A stretch of 64,000 nt of DNA from Virgibacillus_F flavescens (GCF_050574275.1 NZ_CP192260.1:2046001-2110000), one strand, 5' to 3'; shown: positions 8,079-17,558, numbered from the stretch's first letter. The notes: generated from the letters alone by a model not told the origin. A program made the numbers and translations.

Positions 8079-8852
8079 TTGAGTACATTATCTTATGAAA
8101 AAAATGGTCATGTTGCAATTCTTACAATTCAAAAACCCCCTGCAAATGCATTGTCGAGTACATTGATTAAAGATATTGATGCAAAACTGGATGAAATAGA
8201 GAAAGATAATGGCATTAAAGCAATTGTCTTAAAGGGTGAAGGGAAGTTTTTCTCTGCTGGTGCTGATATAAAAGAATTTACATCATTACAGGAAGCATCA
8301 GACTACCAGGCTCTTTCAGAAAATGGCCAGAAAGTATTTAACCGTATAGAACATTTCCAAGTCCCAGTAATTGCTGCGATCCATGGTGCGGCTTTAGGTG
8401 GTGGACTGGAACTTGCAATGTCCTGCCATATCCGCTATGTTACAGAAAGCTCAAAGTTGGGATTACCCGAATTATCACTTGGCATCATTCCTGGATTTGC
8501 TGGAACACAGCGTTTACCTCGTTATGTGGGCTCTGCCAAGGCATTTGAAATGCTTTTAAGCAGTACACCTATTTCAGGTAAGGAAGCACATCTGTATGGT
8601 TTAGCAAATCGTGTAGTATCGGATGATGAAATTTTCAATGAAGCTTTTAAACTAGCTGAGCAGATTGCTTCAAAAAGTAAACCAACAATTAATCACATAA
8701 TGCGCTTGATTACTTTCTCGAAATCAGATAAGTTTAATGATGGGGTGCAGGAAGAAGCAAAAGCATTTGGTGAAATATTTGGCTCCGACGATGCAAAGGA
8801 AGGCGTTCAGGCATTTCTTGAAAAGCGGAAACCAAACTTTCTAGATAAGTAA
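8079..8852 (+). CDS. fadB: Enoyl-CoA hydratase FadB
   Basis: 257 residues, a standard single-domain crotonase. The TTG start at 8079 follows AGGAGGAGG. Oxyanion-hole segments SAGADIKEF (near 62) and AALGGGLELAMS (near 102) are present. Both catalytic glutamates expected of a true hydratase are visible, in GGGLELA and in LPELSLG (near 131). It hydrates trans-2-enoyl-CoA in beta-oxidation. It lies 18 bp after fadR and upstream of etfBA, so one FadR-controlled transcript is likely. A short hairpin (8866-8885, no T run) separates it from etfB. Confidence 0.92.
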   Translation: MSTLSYEKNGHVAILTIQKPPANALSSTLIKDIDAKLDEIEKDNGIKAIVLKGEGKFFSAGADIKEFTSLQEASDYQALSENGQKVFNRIEHFQVPVIAAIHGAALGGGLELAMSCHIRYVTESSKLGLPELSLGIIPGFAGTQRLPRYVGSAKAFEMLLSSTPISGKEAHLYGLANRVVSDDEIFNEAFKLAEQIASKSKPTINHIMRLITFSKSDKFNDGVQEEAKAFGEIFGSDDAKEGVQAFLEKRKPNFLDK

Positions 8853-8921
8853 GAAATAAGGTACTGGGTTTGTTGTGGCAAGCCCGTTGAGCTAGATAAA
8901 CAGAATAAAGGAGGAAGTCAC

Positions 8922-9695
8922 ATGAACATTTATGTTTTGTTGAAAAAGACATTTGACACGGAAGAAAAGATCACTGTTACTAATGGTCAGATTGAAGATG
9001 ATGGGGCAGAATTTATCATTAATCCGTACGACGAATATGCAGTTGAAGAAGCAATTAAACAACGCGATGAGCATGGTGGAGAAGTAACCGTTGTTACTGT
9101 TGGAGACGAAGATTCTGAGAAACAATTGCGTACTGCACTTGCAATGGGTGCAGACAAGGCAGTTTTAATAAACACAGAAGATGACCTTGAAGCGGGAGAC
9201 CAGTTTACAACAGCTAAAATTCTGGAAGCATATTTTGAGGAAAAAGATGTTGATCTCATTCTTGCAGGTAACGTAGCAATTGACGAAGCAAGCGGTCAAG
9301 TAGGTCCAAGACTTGCTGAGCGATTAGGAATACCATTTGTTACAACTATTACTAGCCTTAAAATAGATGGTGAGACAGTAAGTATTGAAAAAGATGTTGA
9401 AGGTGACGTAGAAAAAGTTGAAACAAGCTTACCGTTGCTTGTAACCTGTCAGCAAGGCTTAAACGACCCTAGGTATCCTTCACTTCCTGGAATTATGAAA
9501 GCAAAGAAGAAACCACTTGAAGAATTAGAAATTGATGATCTTGATTTGGATGAAGATGATCTGGAACCAAAAACAAAAACAATTGAGATTTATCTTCCAC
9601 CTGAAAAAGAAGCAGGTAAAGTTCTTGAAGGTGAGCTGGATGATCAAGTTAAAGAATTAGTATCATTATTAAAAACAGAATCGAAAGTTTTATAA
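8922..9695 (+). CDS. etfB: Electron transfer flavoprotein beta subunit
   Basis: 257 residues, the normal length. Features include the N-terminal NIYVLLKKTFDTEEKI, the nucleotide-binding stretch VTVGDEDSEKQLRTALAMGA (about 52-71), and DLILAGNVAIDEASGQVGPR before the conserved LAERLGIPFVT. It forms a heterodimer with EtfA, binds AMP, and passes electrons from acyl-CoA dehydrogenases towards the quinone pool. A GGAGGAAG ribosome site precedes the ATG. etfA follows 28 bp later. Confidence 0.95.
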   Translation: MNIYVLLKKTFDTEEKITVTNGQIEDDGAEFIINPYDEYAVEEAIKQRDEHGGEVTVVTVGDEDSEKQLRTALAMGADKAVLINTEDDLEAGDQFTTAKILEAYFEEKDVDLILAGNVAIDEASGQVGPRLAERLGIPFVTTITSLKIDGETVSIEKDVEGDVEKVETSLPLLVTCQQGLNDPRYPSLPGIMKAKKKPLEELEIDDLDLDEDDLEPKTKTIEIYLPPEKEAGKVLEGELDDQVKELVSLLKTESKVL

Positions 9696-9723
9696 ACTAA
9701 CGCACTGGAAAGGAGAAACGATC

Positions 9724-10695
9724 GTGAGCGAAAAATTATTAGTCATTGGTGAATCAAGAGATGGTTCATTGCGTAATGTAACGTTTGAATCAATTGCTGC
9801 AGCAAAAAAAATAGATGCTGATGGGGAAATTGTCGGCCTAATTTGTGGTGACGAAGATTTAACTAATCAAGCGCAGGAAATGGTATACTATGGCGCTGAT
9901 CGTGTCATCACAGTAAAACACGATAATTTGAAAACGTATACATCAGAAGGTTATGGTCAAGCAGTTATGGCCGTTATTTCGGAGGTGTCTCCTTCAAGTG
10001 TGATTATGGGGCATACAGCAATTGGTAAGGATTTAACACCGAAAATTGCGAGTAAGTTAGAAACTGGATTAATTTCAGATGCAACTGATATCGAAATGAA
10101 AGATGGTAAGGCAGTATTTACCAGACCAATATATTCCGGAAAAGCTTTCGAGAAAAAAATGATTACAAGCGGTATTACTTTTGCAACAATTAGACCGAAT
10201 AATATTGCAGCACTTGATCGAGATGAATCTCGTTCAGGTGAAGTTACTGCTAAAGACATGGAAATTTCTGATATAAGAACTGTTATTAAAGAAGTTATCC
10301 GAAAAGCATCAGAGGGTGTTGACCTCTCAGAAGCCAAGGTTATTGTTGCTGGAGGTCGCGGTGTTAAAAGTGAAGAAGGATTTAAACCATTACAGGAACT
10401 GGCAGATGTCTTAGGTGGTGCAGTTGGAGCGTCCCGTGGAGCATGTGATGCGGAATACTGCGATTATTCACTGCAAATAGGACAAACCGGAAAAGTGGTT
10501 ACACCAGATCTGTATTTTGCAGTAGGTATTTCTGGTGCAATTCAACACTTAGCAGGTATGTCGAACTCCAAAGTGATTGTTGCAATTAACAAAGATCCAG
10601 AAGCAAACATCTTTAATGTAGCGGATTATGGAATTGTTGGAGACTTGTTTGAAGTTATTCCAATGCTAATTGAAGAAATTAAAAAAATAAAATAA
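9724..10695 (+). CDS. etfA: Electron transfer flavoprotein alpha subunit
   Basis: 323 residues from GTG 9724 (AAAGGAG site upstream). The C-terminal FAD domain shows VIVAGGRGVKSEEGF (near 205), GASRGACDAEYCDYSLQIGQ (near 238, the flavin-contact region) and ISGAIQHLAGM (near 273). With EtfB it makes the FAD-containing electron carrier for beta-oxidation. It is the last gene of the fad unit, closed by a strong terminator. A sequence matching the degenerate CcpA cre consensus lies inside the gene at 9928-9942; see findings. Confidence 0.95.
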   Translation: MSEKLLVIGESRDGSLRNVTFESIAAAKKIDADGEIVGLICGDEDLTNQAQEMVYYGADRVITVKHDNLKTYTSEGYGQAVMAVISEVSPSSVIMGHTAIGKDLTPKIASKLETGLISDATDIEMKDGKAVFTRPIYSGKAFEKKMITSGITFATIRPNNIAALDRDESRSGEVTAKDMEISDIRTVIKEVIRKASEGVDLSEAKVIVAGGRGVKSEEGFKPLQELADVLGGAVGASRGACDAEYCDYSLQIGQTGKVVTPDLYFAVGISGAIQHLAGMSNSKVIVAINKDPEANIFNVADYGIVGDLFEVIPMLIEEIKKIK

Positions 10696-10704
10696 ATATT
10701 ACAA

Positions 10705-10745
10705 ACAAGAACTTGACCGGAAAACATAGTCAAGTTCTTGTTTAT
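10705..10745 (+). terminator. Terminator of the fadR-fadB-etfBA unit
   Basis: ACAAGAACTTGAC (10705-10717) and GTCAAGTTCTTGT (10729-10741) form a perfect 13-bp stem followed by a T-rich stretch. Confidence 0.9.
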
Positions 10746-10860
10746 TATGATTAATTAATCTTTTAAGCGGGTAATAAATAGTATAAGCAAGTTATTAGCA
10801 AGGTAATAATAACGATGATATACTCAGTTTAGATTCAATGTTATTTGAGGAGGAATTATA

Positions 10861-11175
10861 ATGGCAATTGTAAATGTATCAGATCAGAATTTCGCGAAAG
10901 AAACTGCGGAAGGATTAGTATTAGCAGATTTTTGGGCACCTTGGTGTGGACCTTGTAAAATGATCGCACCAGTGTTAGAAGAAATAGATGGTGAAATGGA
11001 AGAAAAGGTTCAAATCGTAAAATTAGATGTGGACGAAAATCAGGAAACTGCTGGTAAGTATGGCGTTATGAGTATTCCAACCTTATTGTTATTCAAAGAT
11101 GGCGAAGTGGTTGATCAGGTAATTGGTTTCCAACCAAAAGAAGCTTTAGTTGAATTAATCGAAAAACACGCATAA
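10861..11175 (+). CDS. trxA: Thioredoxin
   Basis: 104 residues with the redox site WCGPC (Cys29 and Cys32) and the cis-proline in MSIPTLLLF. It is a cytoplasmic disulfide reductase serving ribonucleotide reductase and stress repair. GAGGAGG precedes the ATG. The upstream region has TATACT near 10818 with a weak -35, a candidate housekeeping promoter. The etf-trxA-uvrC order is that of B. subtilis. A terminator follows, so trxA is probably monocistronic. Confidence 0.97.
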   Translation: MAIVNVSDQNFAKETAEGLVLADFWAPWCGPCKMIAPVLEEIDGEMEEKVQIVKLDVDENQETAGKYGVMSIPTLLLFKDGEVVDQVIGFQPKEALVELIEKHA

Positions 11176-11217
11176 TAAATTGTTTAAAATAAACGATTTG
11201 TAATAATCCAAAGAATT

Positions 11218-11255
11218 AATCCCTTGTTGCATTTTGTAACAGGGGATTACTTTTC
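11218..11255 (+). terminator. Terminator of trxA
   Basis: AATCCCTTGTT and AACAGGGGATT pair (one G-T) around a short loop, followed by ACTTTTC. Confidence 0.75.
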
Positions 11256-11761
11256 ATATAAATAGTAAGTACGTTTTACTAATAACTCAACTTACGCAGA
11301 ATAAAATAAGTTGGAGCTCCCTGAAATAGTTGAACTATTATTGTAGTTGACGCAATATCTATGTACAGCGAATTAACTTTATTACCAAGAAATTTTCTTG
11401 AGTTGCCGTCTAGGGTCGCTCCGGGACTGGTAAAGCTACTTATGTCTTGGTTTTTCCTTTCTAATGCATGCTGAAATAGACGTGCTATCAGGGGTGCAGC
11501 TAATAAATTTTGATATCCATATTTTGTCTAGAGATTGGAGCGACTGCCAGCAGCGGAAATCTCGTTGCTATTACATCTCAATTTATTTCCAGAGTGGTAA
11601 GTTACGTCGCTGTTTACATCTTCTACGACAAATTAACTAGCAACATGTTTGGTTGAAAATCATGTCAAGTAACATATTTTAAGTGCTGTAATTGCTACAG
11701 TTTATTGCATACATTATAATTTTTCATGTGCGAAAGTTGACTAATAAGGAATGAAAGAGCT
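11256..11761. other. Noncoding stretch before uvrC, probably repeat-derived
   Basis: About 500 bp with no plausible reading frame. Its composition is less AT-rich than the other spacers. It contains the inverted pair GTCGCTCC (near 11425) and GGAGCGAC (near 11537), plus CAAGAAATTTTCTTG. The phrase GGAGCGACTGCCAGCAGCGG with flanking AAATC resembles the degenerate dispersed repeats common in Bacillaceae spacers. A TATAAT-like ATTATAAT near 11715 could be part of the uvrC promoter. No riboswitch or tRNA signature is visible. Confidence 0.4.
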
Positions 11762-13531
11762 ATGAATCAGACAATAAAAGAAAAACTAGCAGTATTGCCT
11801 GTCCAACCCGGGTGTTATCTAATGAAAGATAAGCACAATACAGTTATCTACGTTGGTAAATCAAAAGCATTAAAAAATAGAGTGAAATCTTATTTTGCCG
11901 GTGCAAATGATCGAAAAACCCAGCGATTGGTATCCGAAATTCAAGACTTTGAATATATCGTTACGACATCTGAAATTGAAGCTCTCATATTAGAAATGAA
12001 TCTTATAAAAAAATATGATCCCAAATATAATATACTTTTAAAAGACGATAAGTCATACCCATATTTGAAAATAACAAATGAACGACATCCTAGACTGCTG
12101 GTTGTACGAAAAGTAAAAAAAGACAGAGGGAAATATTTCGGACCATATCCAAACGTTATTGCAGCAAGGGAAACAAAAAAATTATTAGATCGTTTATTCC
12201 CACTTAGAAAGTGCAACAAAATGCCTGATAGAGTTTGTTTGTACTATCATATGAAGCAATGTTTGGCTCCTTGTGTCTATCCTGTTTCGGAGGAAACAAA
12301 CCGTTCAATTGTTCAAAGTATTTCATCATTCCTAAATGGTGGTCACAAAAAAATCAAAAAAGACATTAAAGAAAAAATGTATCAGGCGAGTGAAAGTATG
12401 GATTTTGAGCGCGCGAAAGAATTGAGAGATCAAATCCAACATATTGAAGCCGTTATGGAACAGCAAAAAATGACACTGAAAGATCAGGTCAATCGCGATA
12501 TTTTTGGATATAGTTATGACAAAGGCTGGATGTGTATTCAGGTGTTTTTTGTTAGACAAGGTAAATTGATTGAAAGGGACGTATCAATCTTTCCGTTTTT
12601 TGATGATCCTGAGGAGACGTTTATTAGCTATATCGGGAGATTCTATTTACATCAGCACCATCCAAAGCCGAAACAAATATTGTTGCCGCTTGGATCAGAT
12701 GCCGACATTTTAAAAGAACTGCTTGAAATTGATGTTAATGTTTCAATTCGTGGCCGAAAAAAGGATTTAGTTAATCTTGCTATGGAAAATGCGAAAATTG
12801 CACTTCAGGAAAAGTTTTCAATTATTGAAATAGATGAAGAGCGAACAATCAAGGCGGTTGAAAATCTAGGGGAAAAATTAAATATTGAAATACCTCATCG
12901 AATAGAGGCATTTGATAATTCGAATATTCAAGGTACTGACCCTGTGTCAGCCATGGTAGTCTTTATCGACGGACGGCCAGATAAAAAACAGTATCGCAAA
13001 TATAAAGTGAGAGATGTAAAAGGCCCTGACGATTATGAAACTATGCGTGAAGTCATCAGGCGAAGGTATACAAGAGTGCTAAAAGAGAATCTTCCATTAC
13101 CAGATTTAATAATGGTAGATGGTTCAAAAGGTCAAATGAGTGTTGCGTTAGATGTGCTGGAAAATGAGCTGGGGTTAGACATTCCTTTATGTGGATTGGC
13201 AAAGGATGATAAGCATAAAACCAGTGAGCTATTGTACGGCAGTCCACCAGCCATAATTGATCTTTCCAGAAAATCACAGGAATTTTATTTAGTTCAGCGC
13301 ATACAGGACGAGGTCCATCGATTTGCGATTACCTTCCACCGTCAATTGAGAGGTAAAAGTCTGTTTCAGTCTGAATTAGATAAAATTCCAGGTGTTGGAG
13401 AGAAACGTAAAAGATTATTGTTGACTCATTTTAAATCGATTGATGAGATAAAAAACAAGTCAATTGAGGATATAACAAAACTTGGGATTCCAAAAAATAC
13501 GGCAGAATTAATCCTTGGACACCTTAAATGA
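11762..13531 (+). CDS. uvrC: Excinuclease ABC subunit C
   Basis: 589 residues. The N-terminal GIY-YIG nuclease domain is visible (GCYLMKDKHNTVIYVGKSKA, residues 17-36), followed by the Cys cluster CNKMPDRVCLYYHMKQCLAPC near 150-170. The UvrB-binding UVR helix (MYQASESMDFERAKELRDQI) lies near 208. The C-terminal RNase H-like nuclease domain follows, and two helix-hairpin-helix motifs end the protein (IPGVGEKRKRLLL, LGIPKNTAELIL). UvrC makes both incisions in nucleotide-excision repair. It stands alone between two terminators. Confidence 0.97.
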   Translation: MNQTIKEKLAVLPVQPGCYLMKDKHNTVIYVGKSKALKNRVKSYFAGANDRKTQRLVSEIQDFEYIVTTSEIEALILEMNLIKKYDPKYNILLKDDKSYPYLKITNERHPRLLVVRKVKKDRGKYFGPYPNVIAARETKKLLDRLFPLRKCNKMPDRVCLYYHMKQCLAPCVYPVSEETNRSIVQSISSFLNGGHKKIKKDIKEKMYQASESMDFERAKELRDQIQHIEAVMEQQKMTLKDQVNRDIFGYSYDKGWMCIQVFFVRQGKLIERDVSIFPFFDDPEETFISYIGRFYLHQHHPKPKQILLPLGSDADILKELLEIDVNVSIRGRKKDLVNLAMENAKIALQEKFSIIEIDEERTIKAVENLGEKLNIEIPHRIEAFDNSNIQGTDPVSAMVVFIDGRPDKKQYRKYKVRDVKGPDDYETMREVIRRRYTRVLKENLPLPDLIMVDGSKGQMSVALDVLENELGLDIPLCGLAKDDKHKTSELLYGSPPAIIDLSRKSQEFYLVQRIQDEVHRFAITFHRQLRGKSLFQSELDKIPGVGEKRKRLLLTHFKSIDEIKNKSIEDITKLGIPKNTAELILGHLK

Positions 13532-13532
13532 A

Positions 13533-13564
13533 AGAAGCTCACTTGACAAGTGAGCTTCTTTTAA
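13533..13564. terminator. Bidirectional terminator between uvrC and yslB
   Basis: AAGAAGCTCACTTG and CAAGTGAGCTTCTT form a near-perfect stem with a two-base centre. T runs on both strands serve the convergent genes. Confidence 0.9.
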
Positions 13565-13566
13565 AT

Positions 13567-14004
13567 TCACGCAGTTATAAGGACGGAAAATTCCACCTGC
13601 ATTATTTTTTTATTGATTTCTTCTGTACATTCAGCTTCCGTTTCTTTTAGCTGCTGAATTGCTTCAGCTAAAAACCCTGACTCTAAGCGAAATTCTGTAT
13701 CAAAAGAGGCTTTAATACGGTTCACAACTGAGTCTGACATTAAACTGAACGTTATTTCTTTTCGTTTATTTCTTATGAGCTCAAGTTTACCCCATCCCAT
13801 TTTATCAAATATAAGGTAGATATCTTCTATAGTATTAAATGACAGCTTTCTTGCTAGGTTTCTTCCCATGAAATAAAGCAATGTTTCAGTTTCACGTCCT
13901 AACAGCTCAGGTAAGCTGATATAACGTAATACATCATACCCTGCCCCTGATGTTTGTAATTCCTCTAGTAAAGTAGTCGAAAAACCCTGTTGCTCTTTTG
14001 ACAT
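13567..14004 (-). CDS. yslB: YslB family protein (DUF2507)
   Basis: 145 residues when started at the ATG ending at 14004, which has AAAGGATG about eight bases upstream; a longer in-frame start at 14043 lacks such a site. The sequence matches the YslB/DUF2507 family, an alpha/beta domain related to V4R proteins: LRYISLPELLGRETETLLYF, then GRNLARKLSF, and a C-terminal Glu-rich beta strand region. The molecular function is unknown. It occupies the uvrC-sdhC interval in reverse orientation. Family assignment rests on sequence memory plus synteny. Confidence 0.8.
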   Translation of the reverse strand: MSKEQQGFSTTLLEELQTSGAGYDVLRYISLPELLGRETETLLYFMGRNLARKLSFNTIEDIYLIFDKMGWGKLELIRNKRKEITFSLMSDSVVNRIKASFDTEFRLESGFLAEAIQQLKETEAECTEEINKKIMQVEFSVLITA

Positions 14005-14167
14005 AGATGTCATCCTTTCTGTTGCTGTTGGTTCAATAGCCAAAAATTTAAGAAGTATTAAAGATTGCTATTTTTATTATCTATATAATTCATCATATGT
14101 GCAAGTAAACACAAAATATTTTTAAATAAGCATTCTGATTCATATCAAAATTAATTCGCTCCTTTTC

Positions 14168-14196
14168 TTGACGCTCATCAGAGTTAGAAGTACAAT
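14168..14196 (+). promoter_or_regulatory. Sigma-A promoter of sdhCAB
   Basis: TTGACG (14168-14173), exactly 17 bp, TACAAT (14191-14196). The predicted leader before sdhC is about 110 bases. The rest of the 310-bp yslB-sdhC spacer is AT-rich with no other clear element. Confidence 0.75.
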
Positions 14197-14314
14197 ATAC
14201 ATGTCACAAATTGTACATTGATGGGCAAAAATAGGGAATTATAACGTTAATTAATGTTTCAAAATTGTGCATCAAAACAGCATAAATATATTGCTTAAGG
14301 GGGTAACACTACAC

Positions 14315-14935
14315 ATGGCAGGACGCAGCGAATTTAACTATCGCAGATTACACTCGCTCTTAGGTGTAATACCAATCGGTTTATTTTTGACTCAGCACTT
14401 AATAGTGAACCATTTTGCTGCTTATGGAGAAGAAAGCTTTAATAAAGCAGCGCATGTTTTAGAAAGTTTACCATTTAAATTATTACTGGAAACGGTTGTT
14501 ATTTATCTGCCAATTTTGTTTCATGCAATTTTAGGCGTTTATATTGTTTTTGTTGCTAAGAATAATATCAAACGTTATGGTTTTTTTCGTAACTGGATGT
14601 TCTACGTTCAAAGAATAACCGGAATCATTACGTTAATTTTTCTTGCATGGCACATTTGGGAAACACGTATTCAAATTGGGATGGGGAATGCGGAAGCTAA
14701 CTATTCTTTGATGGAAGGTATTCTAGATAGTCAGTTTATGTTCTGGTTTTATATTGTTGGAGTGATTTCAACAACATTCCACTTTTCTAATGGACTTTGG
14801 AGCTTCTTGGTATCATGGGGTATTACCCAATCACCAAGATCTCAAAAAATTGCTACATATGCAACACTAATTGTCTTTTTAGGTTTAAGTTATATAGGTG
14901 TAAGAGCTTTAATTGCTTTCGCTTATGGTGTATAA
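14315..14935 (+). CDS. sdhC: Succinate dehydrogenase cytochrome b558 subunit
   Basis: 206 residues from ATG 14315 (AAGGGGGT upstream); a 16-codon upstream extension has no ribosome site. Five membrane helices carry the heme-ligand histidines expected of the diheme B. subtilis type (RLHSLLGVIPIGLFLTQHL near 9-28, LFHAILGVY near 84, LAWHIWETR near 113, FHFSNGLWSF near 153). It anchors SdhAB and passes electrons to menaquinone. It is the first gene of sdhCAB, 31 bp before sdhA. Confidence 0.95.
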   Translation: MAGRSEFNYRRLHSLLGVIPIGLFLTQHLIVNHFAAYGEESFNKAAHVLESLPFKLLLETVVIYLPILFHAILGVYIVFVAKNNIKRYGFFRNWMFYVQRITGIITLIFLAWHIWETRIQIGMGNAEANYSLMEGILDSQFMFWFYIVGVISTTFHFSNGLWSFLVSWGITQSPRSQKIATYATLIVFLGLSYIGVRALIAFAYGV

Positions 14936-14966
14936 GTCTCAACAAATAAGGATGTGAGTATATATA

Positions 14967-16718
14967 ATGAGTAATAAAAAAGTTGTTGTTGTAGGCGGAG
15001 GTCTTGCCGGACTAATGGCAACAATTAAAGCAGCTGAAGCAGGTGTGAGTGTTAGCCTGTTTTCTATTGTACCAGTTAAACGTTCACACTCTGTTTGTGC
15101 CCAAGGTGGCATAAACGGTGCAGTAAACACAAAAGGTGAAGGAGATTCTCCTTGGATGCACTTTGACGATACAGTTTATGGTGGAGATTTCCTTGCAAAT
15201 CAGCCACCAGTAAAAGCAATGTGTGATGCCGCACCAAGTATTATAAACATGCTTGATCGAATGGGAGTAATGTTTAACCGTACTCCAGAAGGCTTACTTG
15301 ATTTCAGACGTTTTGGTGGTACATCTGTTCATCGTACTGCTTACGCGGGTGCTACAACTGGACAACAGTTACTGTATGCACTTGACGAACAAGTACGTCG
15401 TTTTGAAGTAGAAGGATTAGTAACAAAGTACGAAAGCTGGGAATTCCTTGGTGCTATCATTGATGACGATGGCGTTGGAAAAGGGATTGTTGCTCAGGAC
15501 ATCAAGACACACGAAATTAAATCATTCCCATCTGATGCAACCATATTGGCAACAGGAGGTCCTGGAATTATCTTTGGTAAATCAACCAATTCAATGATAA
15601 ACACTGGATCTGCAGCTAGTATCTTGTATCAGCAAGGTGCAAAGTATGCTAATGGAGAATTTATTCAGATACATCCAACTGCAATTCCGGGTGATGATAA
15701 GCTTCGATTGATGAGTGAATCGGCTCGTGGTGAAGGTGGACGTGTCTGGACTTATAAAGATGGTGAACCATGGTACTTCTTAGAAGAGAAATATCCAGCC
15801 TATGGAAACCTGGTTACCCGTGATATCGCAACTCGTGAAATATTCGATGTTTGTGTAAACCAGAAGCTAGGAATTAACGGTGAGAACATGGTGTACCTGG
15901 ACTTGTCGCATAAAGATCCTAAAGAGCTTGATGTTAAACTTGGAGGTATCATTGAAATCTATGAGAAATTCGTTGGAGAAGATCCTCGTAAGGTTCCAAT
16001 GAAAATATTCCCTGCTGTTCACTATTCTATGGGTGGACTTTGGGTTGACTTTGATCAAATGACGAGTATCCCAGGGATATTCGCTTGTGGTGAATGTGAT
16101 TACTCGCAGCATGGAGGAAACCGTCTAGGTGCTAACTCTTTACTTTCTGCTATTTATGGTGGTGCGGTAGCTGGACCAAATGCTATAAAATATATTGACG
16201 GACTTGAAACACATGTGGAAGATATGTCACCTACCTTGTTTGAAAACAAACAAAAAGAAGAACAGGACAAATTCGACGCGCTTATTAATATGAAGGGCGA
16301 AGAGAATGCTTATATGATTCACAAAGAACTTGGCGAATGGATGACAGACAATGTTACGGTTGTTCGCGATAATGAAAAACTATTAAAAACGATTGATAAA
16401 TTAAAAGAACTGCAGGAACGTTGGGAAAATATTAATATCAATGATACTTCTCTTTGGAGTAATCAGGGTGTAATGTTTACTCGTCAGCTTAAAAATATGC
16501 TTCACCTGGCGCGAGTTATCACACTAGGTGCATATATGCGTAATGAAAGCCGGGGAGCTCATTATAAACCGGAATTCCCTGATCGTAATGATGAGGATTT
16601 CCTGAAGACAACAATTGCGACTTTTGATAAAGAAAAGAGTAGTCCTGAAATTTCATATGAAGCTGTAGATACATCACTGATTGAGCCAAGATTACGTGAT
16701 TACAGTAAAAAACACTAA
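14967..16718 (+). CDS. sdhA: Succinate dehydrogenase flavoprotein subunit
   Basis: 583 residues. The FAD-binding dinucleotide fold GGGLAGLMATIKAAEAG starts at residue 10. His41 in KRSHSVCAQGGI is the expected covalent FAD attachment site. Catalytic-site segments RGEGG (near 250), the HYSMGG motif (near 352) and GGNRLGANSLLSA (near 387) are intact. It oxidises succinate to fumarate on the cytoplasmic face. The ATG has an AAGGATGTGAG site. It lies between sdhC and sdhB with short spacers. Confidence 0.98.
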   Translation: MSNKKVVVVGGGLAGLMATIKAAEAGVSVSLFSIVPVKRSHSVCAQGGINGAVNTKGEGDSPWMHFDDTVYGGDFLANQPPVKAMCDAAPSIINMLDRMGVMFNRTPEGLLDFRRFGGTSVHRTAYAGATTGQQLLYALDEQVRRFEVEGLVTKYESWEFLGAIIDDDGVGKGIVAQDIKTHEIKSFPSDATILATGGPGIIFGKSTNSMINTGSAASILYQQGAKYANGEFIQIHPTAIPGDDKLRLMSESARGEGGRVWTYKDGEPWYFLEEKYPAYGNLVTRDIATREIFDVCVNQKLGINGENMVYLDLSHKDPKELDVKLGGIIEIYEKFVGEDPRKVPMKIFPAVHYSMGGLWVDFDQMTSIPGIFACGECDYSQHGGNRLGANSLLSAIYGGAVAGPNAIKYIDGLETHVEDMSPTLFENKQKEEQDKFDALINMKGEENAYMIHKELGEWMTDNVTVVRDNEKLLKTIDKLKELQERWENININDTSLWSNQGVMFTRQLKNMLHLARVITLGAYMRNESRGAHYKPEFPDRNDEDFLKTTIATFDKEKSSPEISYEAVDTSLIEPRLRDYSKKH

Positions 16719-16733
16719 GGGGGGAAATAAGAA

Positions 16734-17498
16734 ATGGCTGAACAAAATACAGTTACATTTATTATAACTCGACAAGACAGCCCGGATTCTGCTCCTTATA
16801 AGGAAACTTTTAACGTTCCTTATAAAAAAAATATGAATGTGATCTCTGGGTTAATGGAAATAAGGCAAAATCCAGTAAATGCGGATGGGGATAAAACTAC
16901 ACCAGTTTATTGGGATATGAGCTGTCTTGAAGAAGTATGTGGTGCCTGCTCAATGGTGATTAATGGAACTGCACGTCAGTCCTGTGCAGCACTAGTTGAT
17001 CAGTTGGAGCAACCAATTTATCTTGAGCCAATGTCTACTTTTCCAGTTGTGCGTGATTTAATTATTGACCGTGAACAAATGTTTGACGCGTTAAAACAAA
17101 TTAAAGCATGGGTACCGATTGATGGAACGTATGACCTTGGACCTGGACCACGTATGCCTGAGAAGAAGCGTCAATGGGCATATGAACTATCTAAATGCAT
17201 GACTTGTGGAGTATGTCTGGAGGCTTGTCCTAACGTAAATGATAAATCAGATTTCATTGGACCGGCAGCACTATCGCAAGCTCGTTTATTTAATGCACAT
17301 CCGACTGGTAATATGAATGCCAGTGATCGTTTGGAAGGTCTTATGGAGGATGGTGGAATTACTGGATGTGGTAACGCACAAAACTGTGTGGAAGTATGTC
17401 CGAAAGGTATTCCATTAACAACTTCTATCGCTGCTATGAATAGAGCAACAAATATTCAGGCGTTTAAAAATTTCTTTGGAAGTGACAATGCGTACTAA
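16734..17498 (+). CDS. sdhB: Succinate dehydrogenase iron-sulfur subunit
   Basis: 254 residues. The [2Fe-2S] ligands are visible in CLEEVCGAC and a distal Cys (near 62-82). The ferredoxin-like part has CMTCGVCLEACP (near 155) and CGNAQNCVEVCPKGIP (near 209) for the [4Fe-4S] and [3Fe-4S] clusters. It carries electrons from SdhA flavin to SdhC. AGGGGGG precedes the ATG, 15 bp after sdhA. A terminator closes the operon. Confidence 0.97.
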   Translation: MAEQNTVTFIITRQDSPDSAPYKETFNVPYKKNMNVISGLMEIRQNPVNADGDKTTPVYWDMSCLEEVCGACSMVINGTARQSCAALVDQLEQPIYLEPMSTFPVVRDLIIDREQMFDALKQIKAWVPIDGTYDLGPGPRMPEKKRQWAYELSKCMTCGVCLEACPNVNDKSDFIGPAALSQARLFNAHPTGNMNASDRLEGLMEDGGITGCGNAQNCVEVCPKGIPLTTSIAAMNRATNIQAFKNFFGSDNAY

Positions 17499-17521
17499 CT
17501 ATTACAATTAACAAACTAAGA

Positions 17522-17558
17522 GATGACCCCCCAACTGTTATGGTGGGGTCATTTTATT
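17522..17558 (+). terminator. Terminator of sdhCAB
   Basis: TGACCCC and GGGGTCA pair around a CCAACTGTTATGGT centre that can extend the stem. An ATTTTATT tail follows. Confidence 0.85.
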
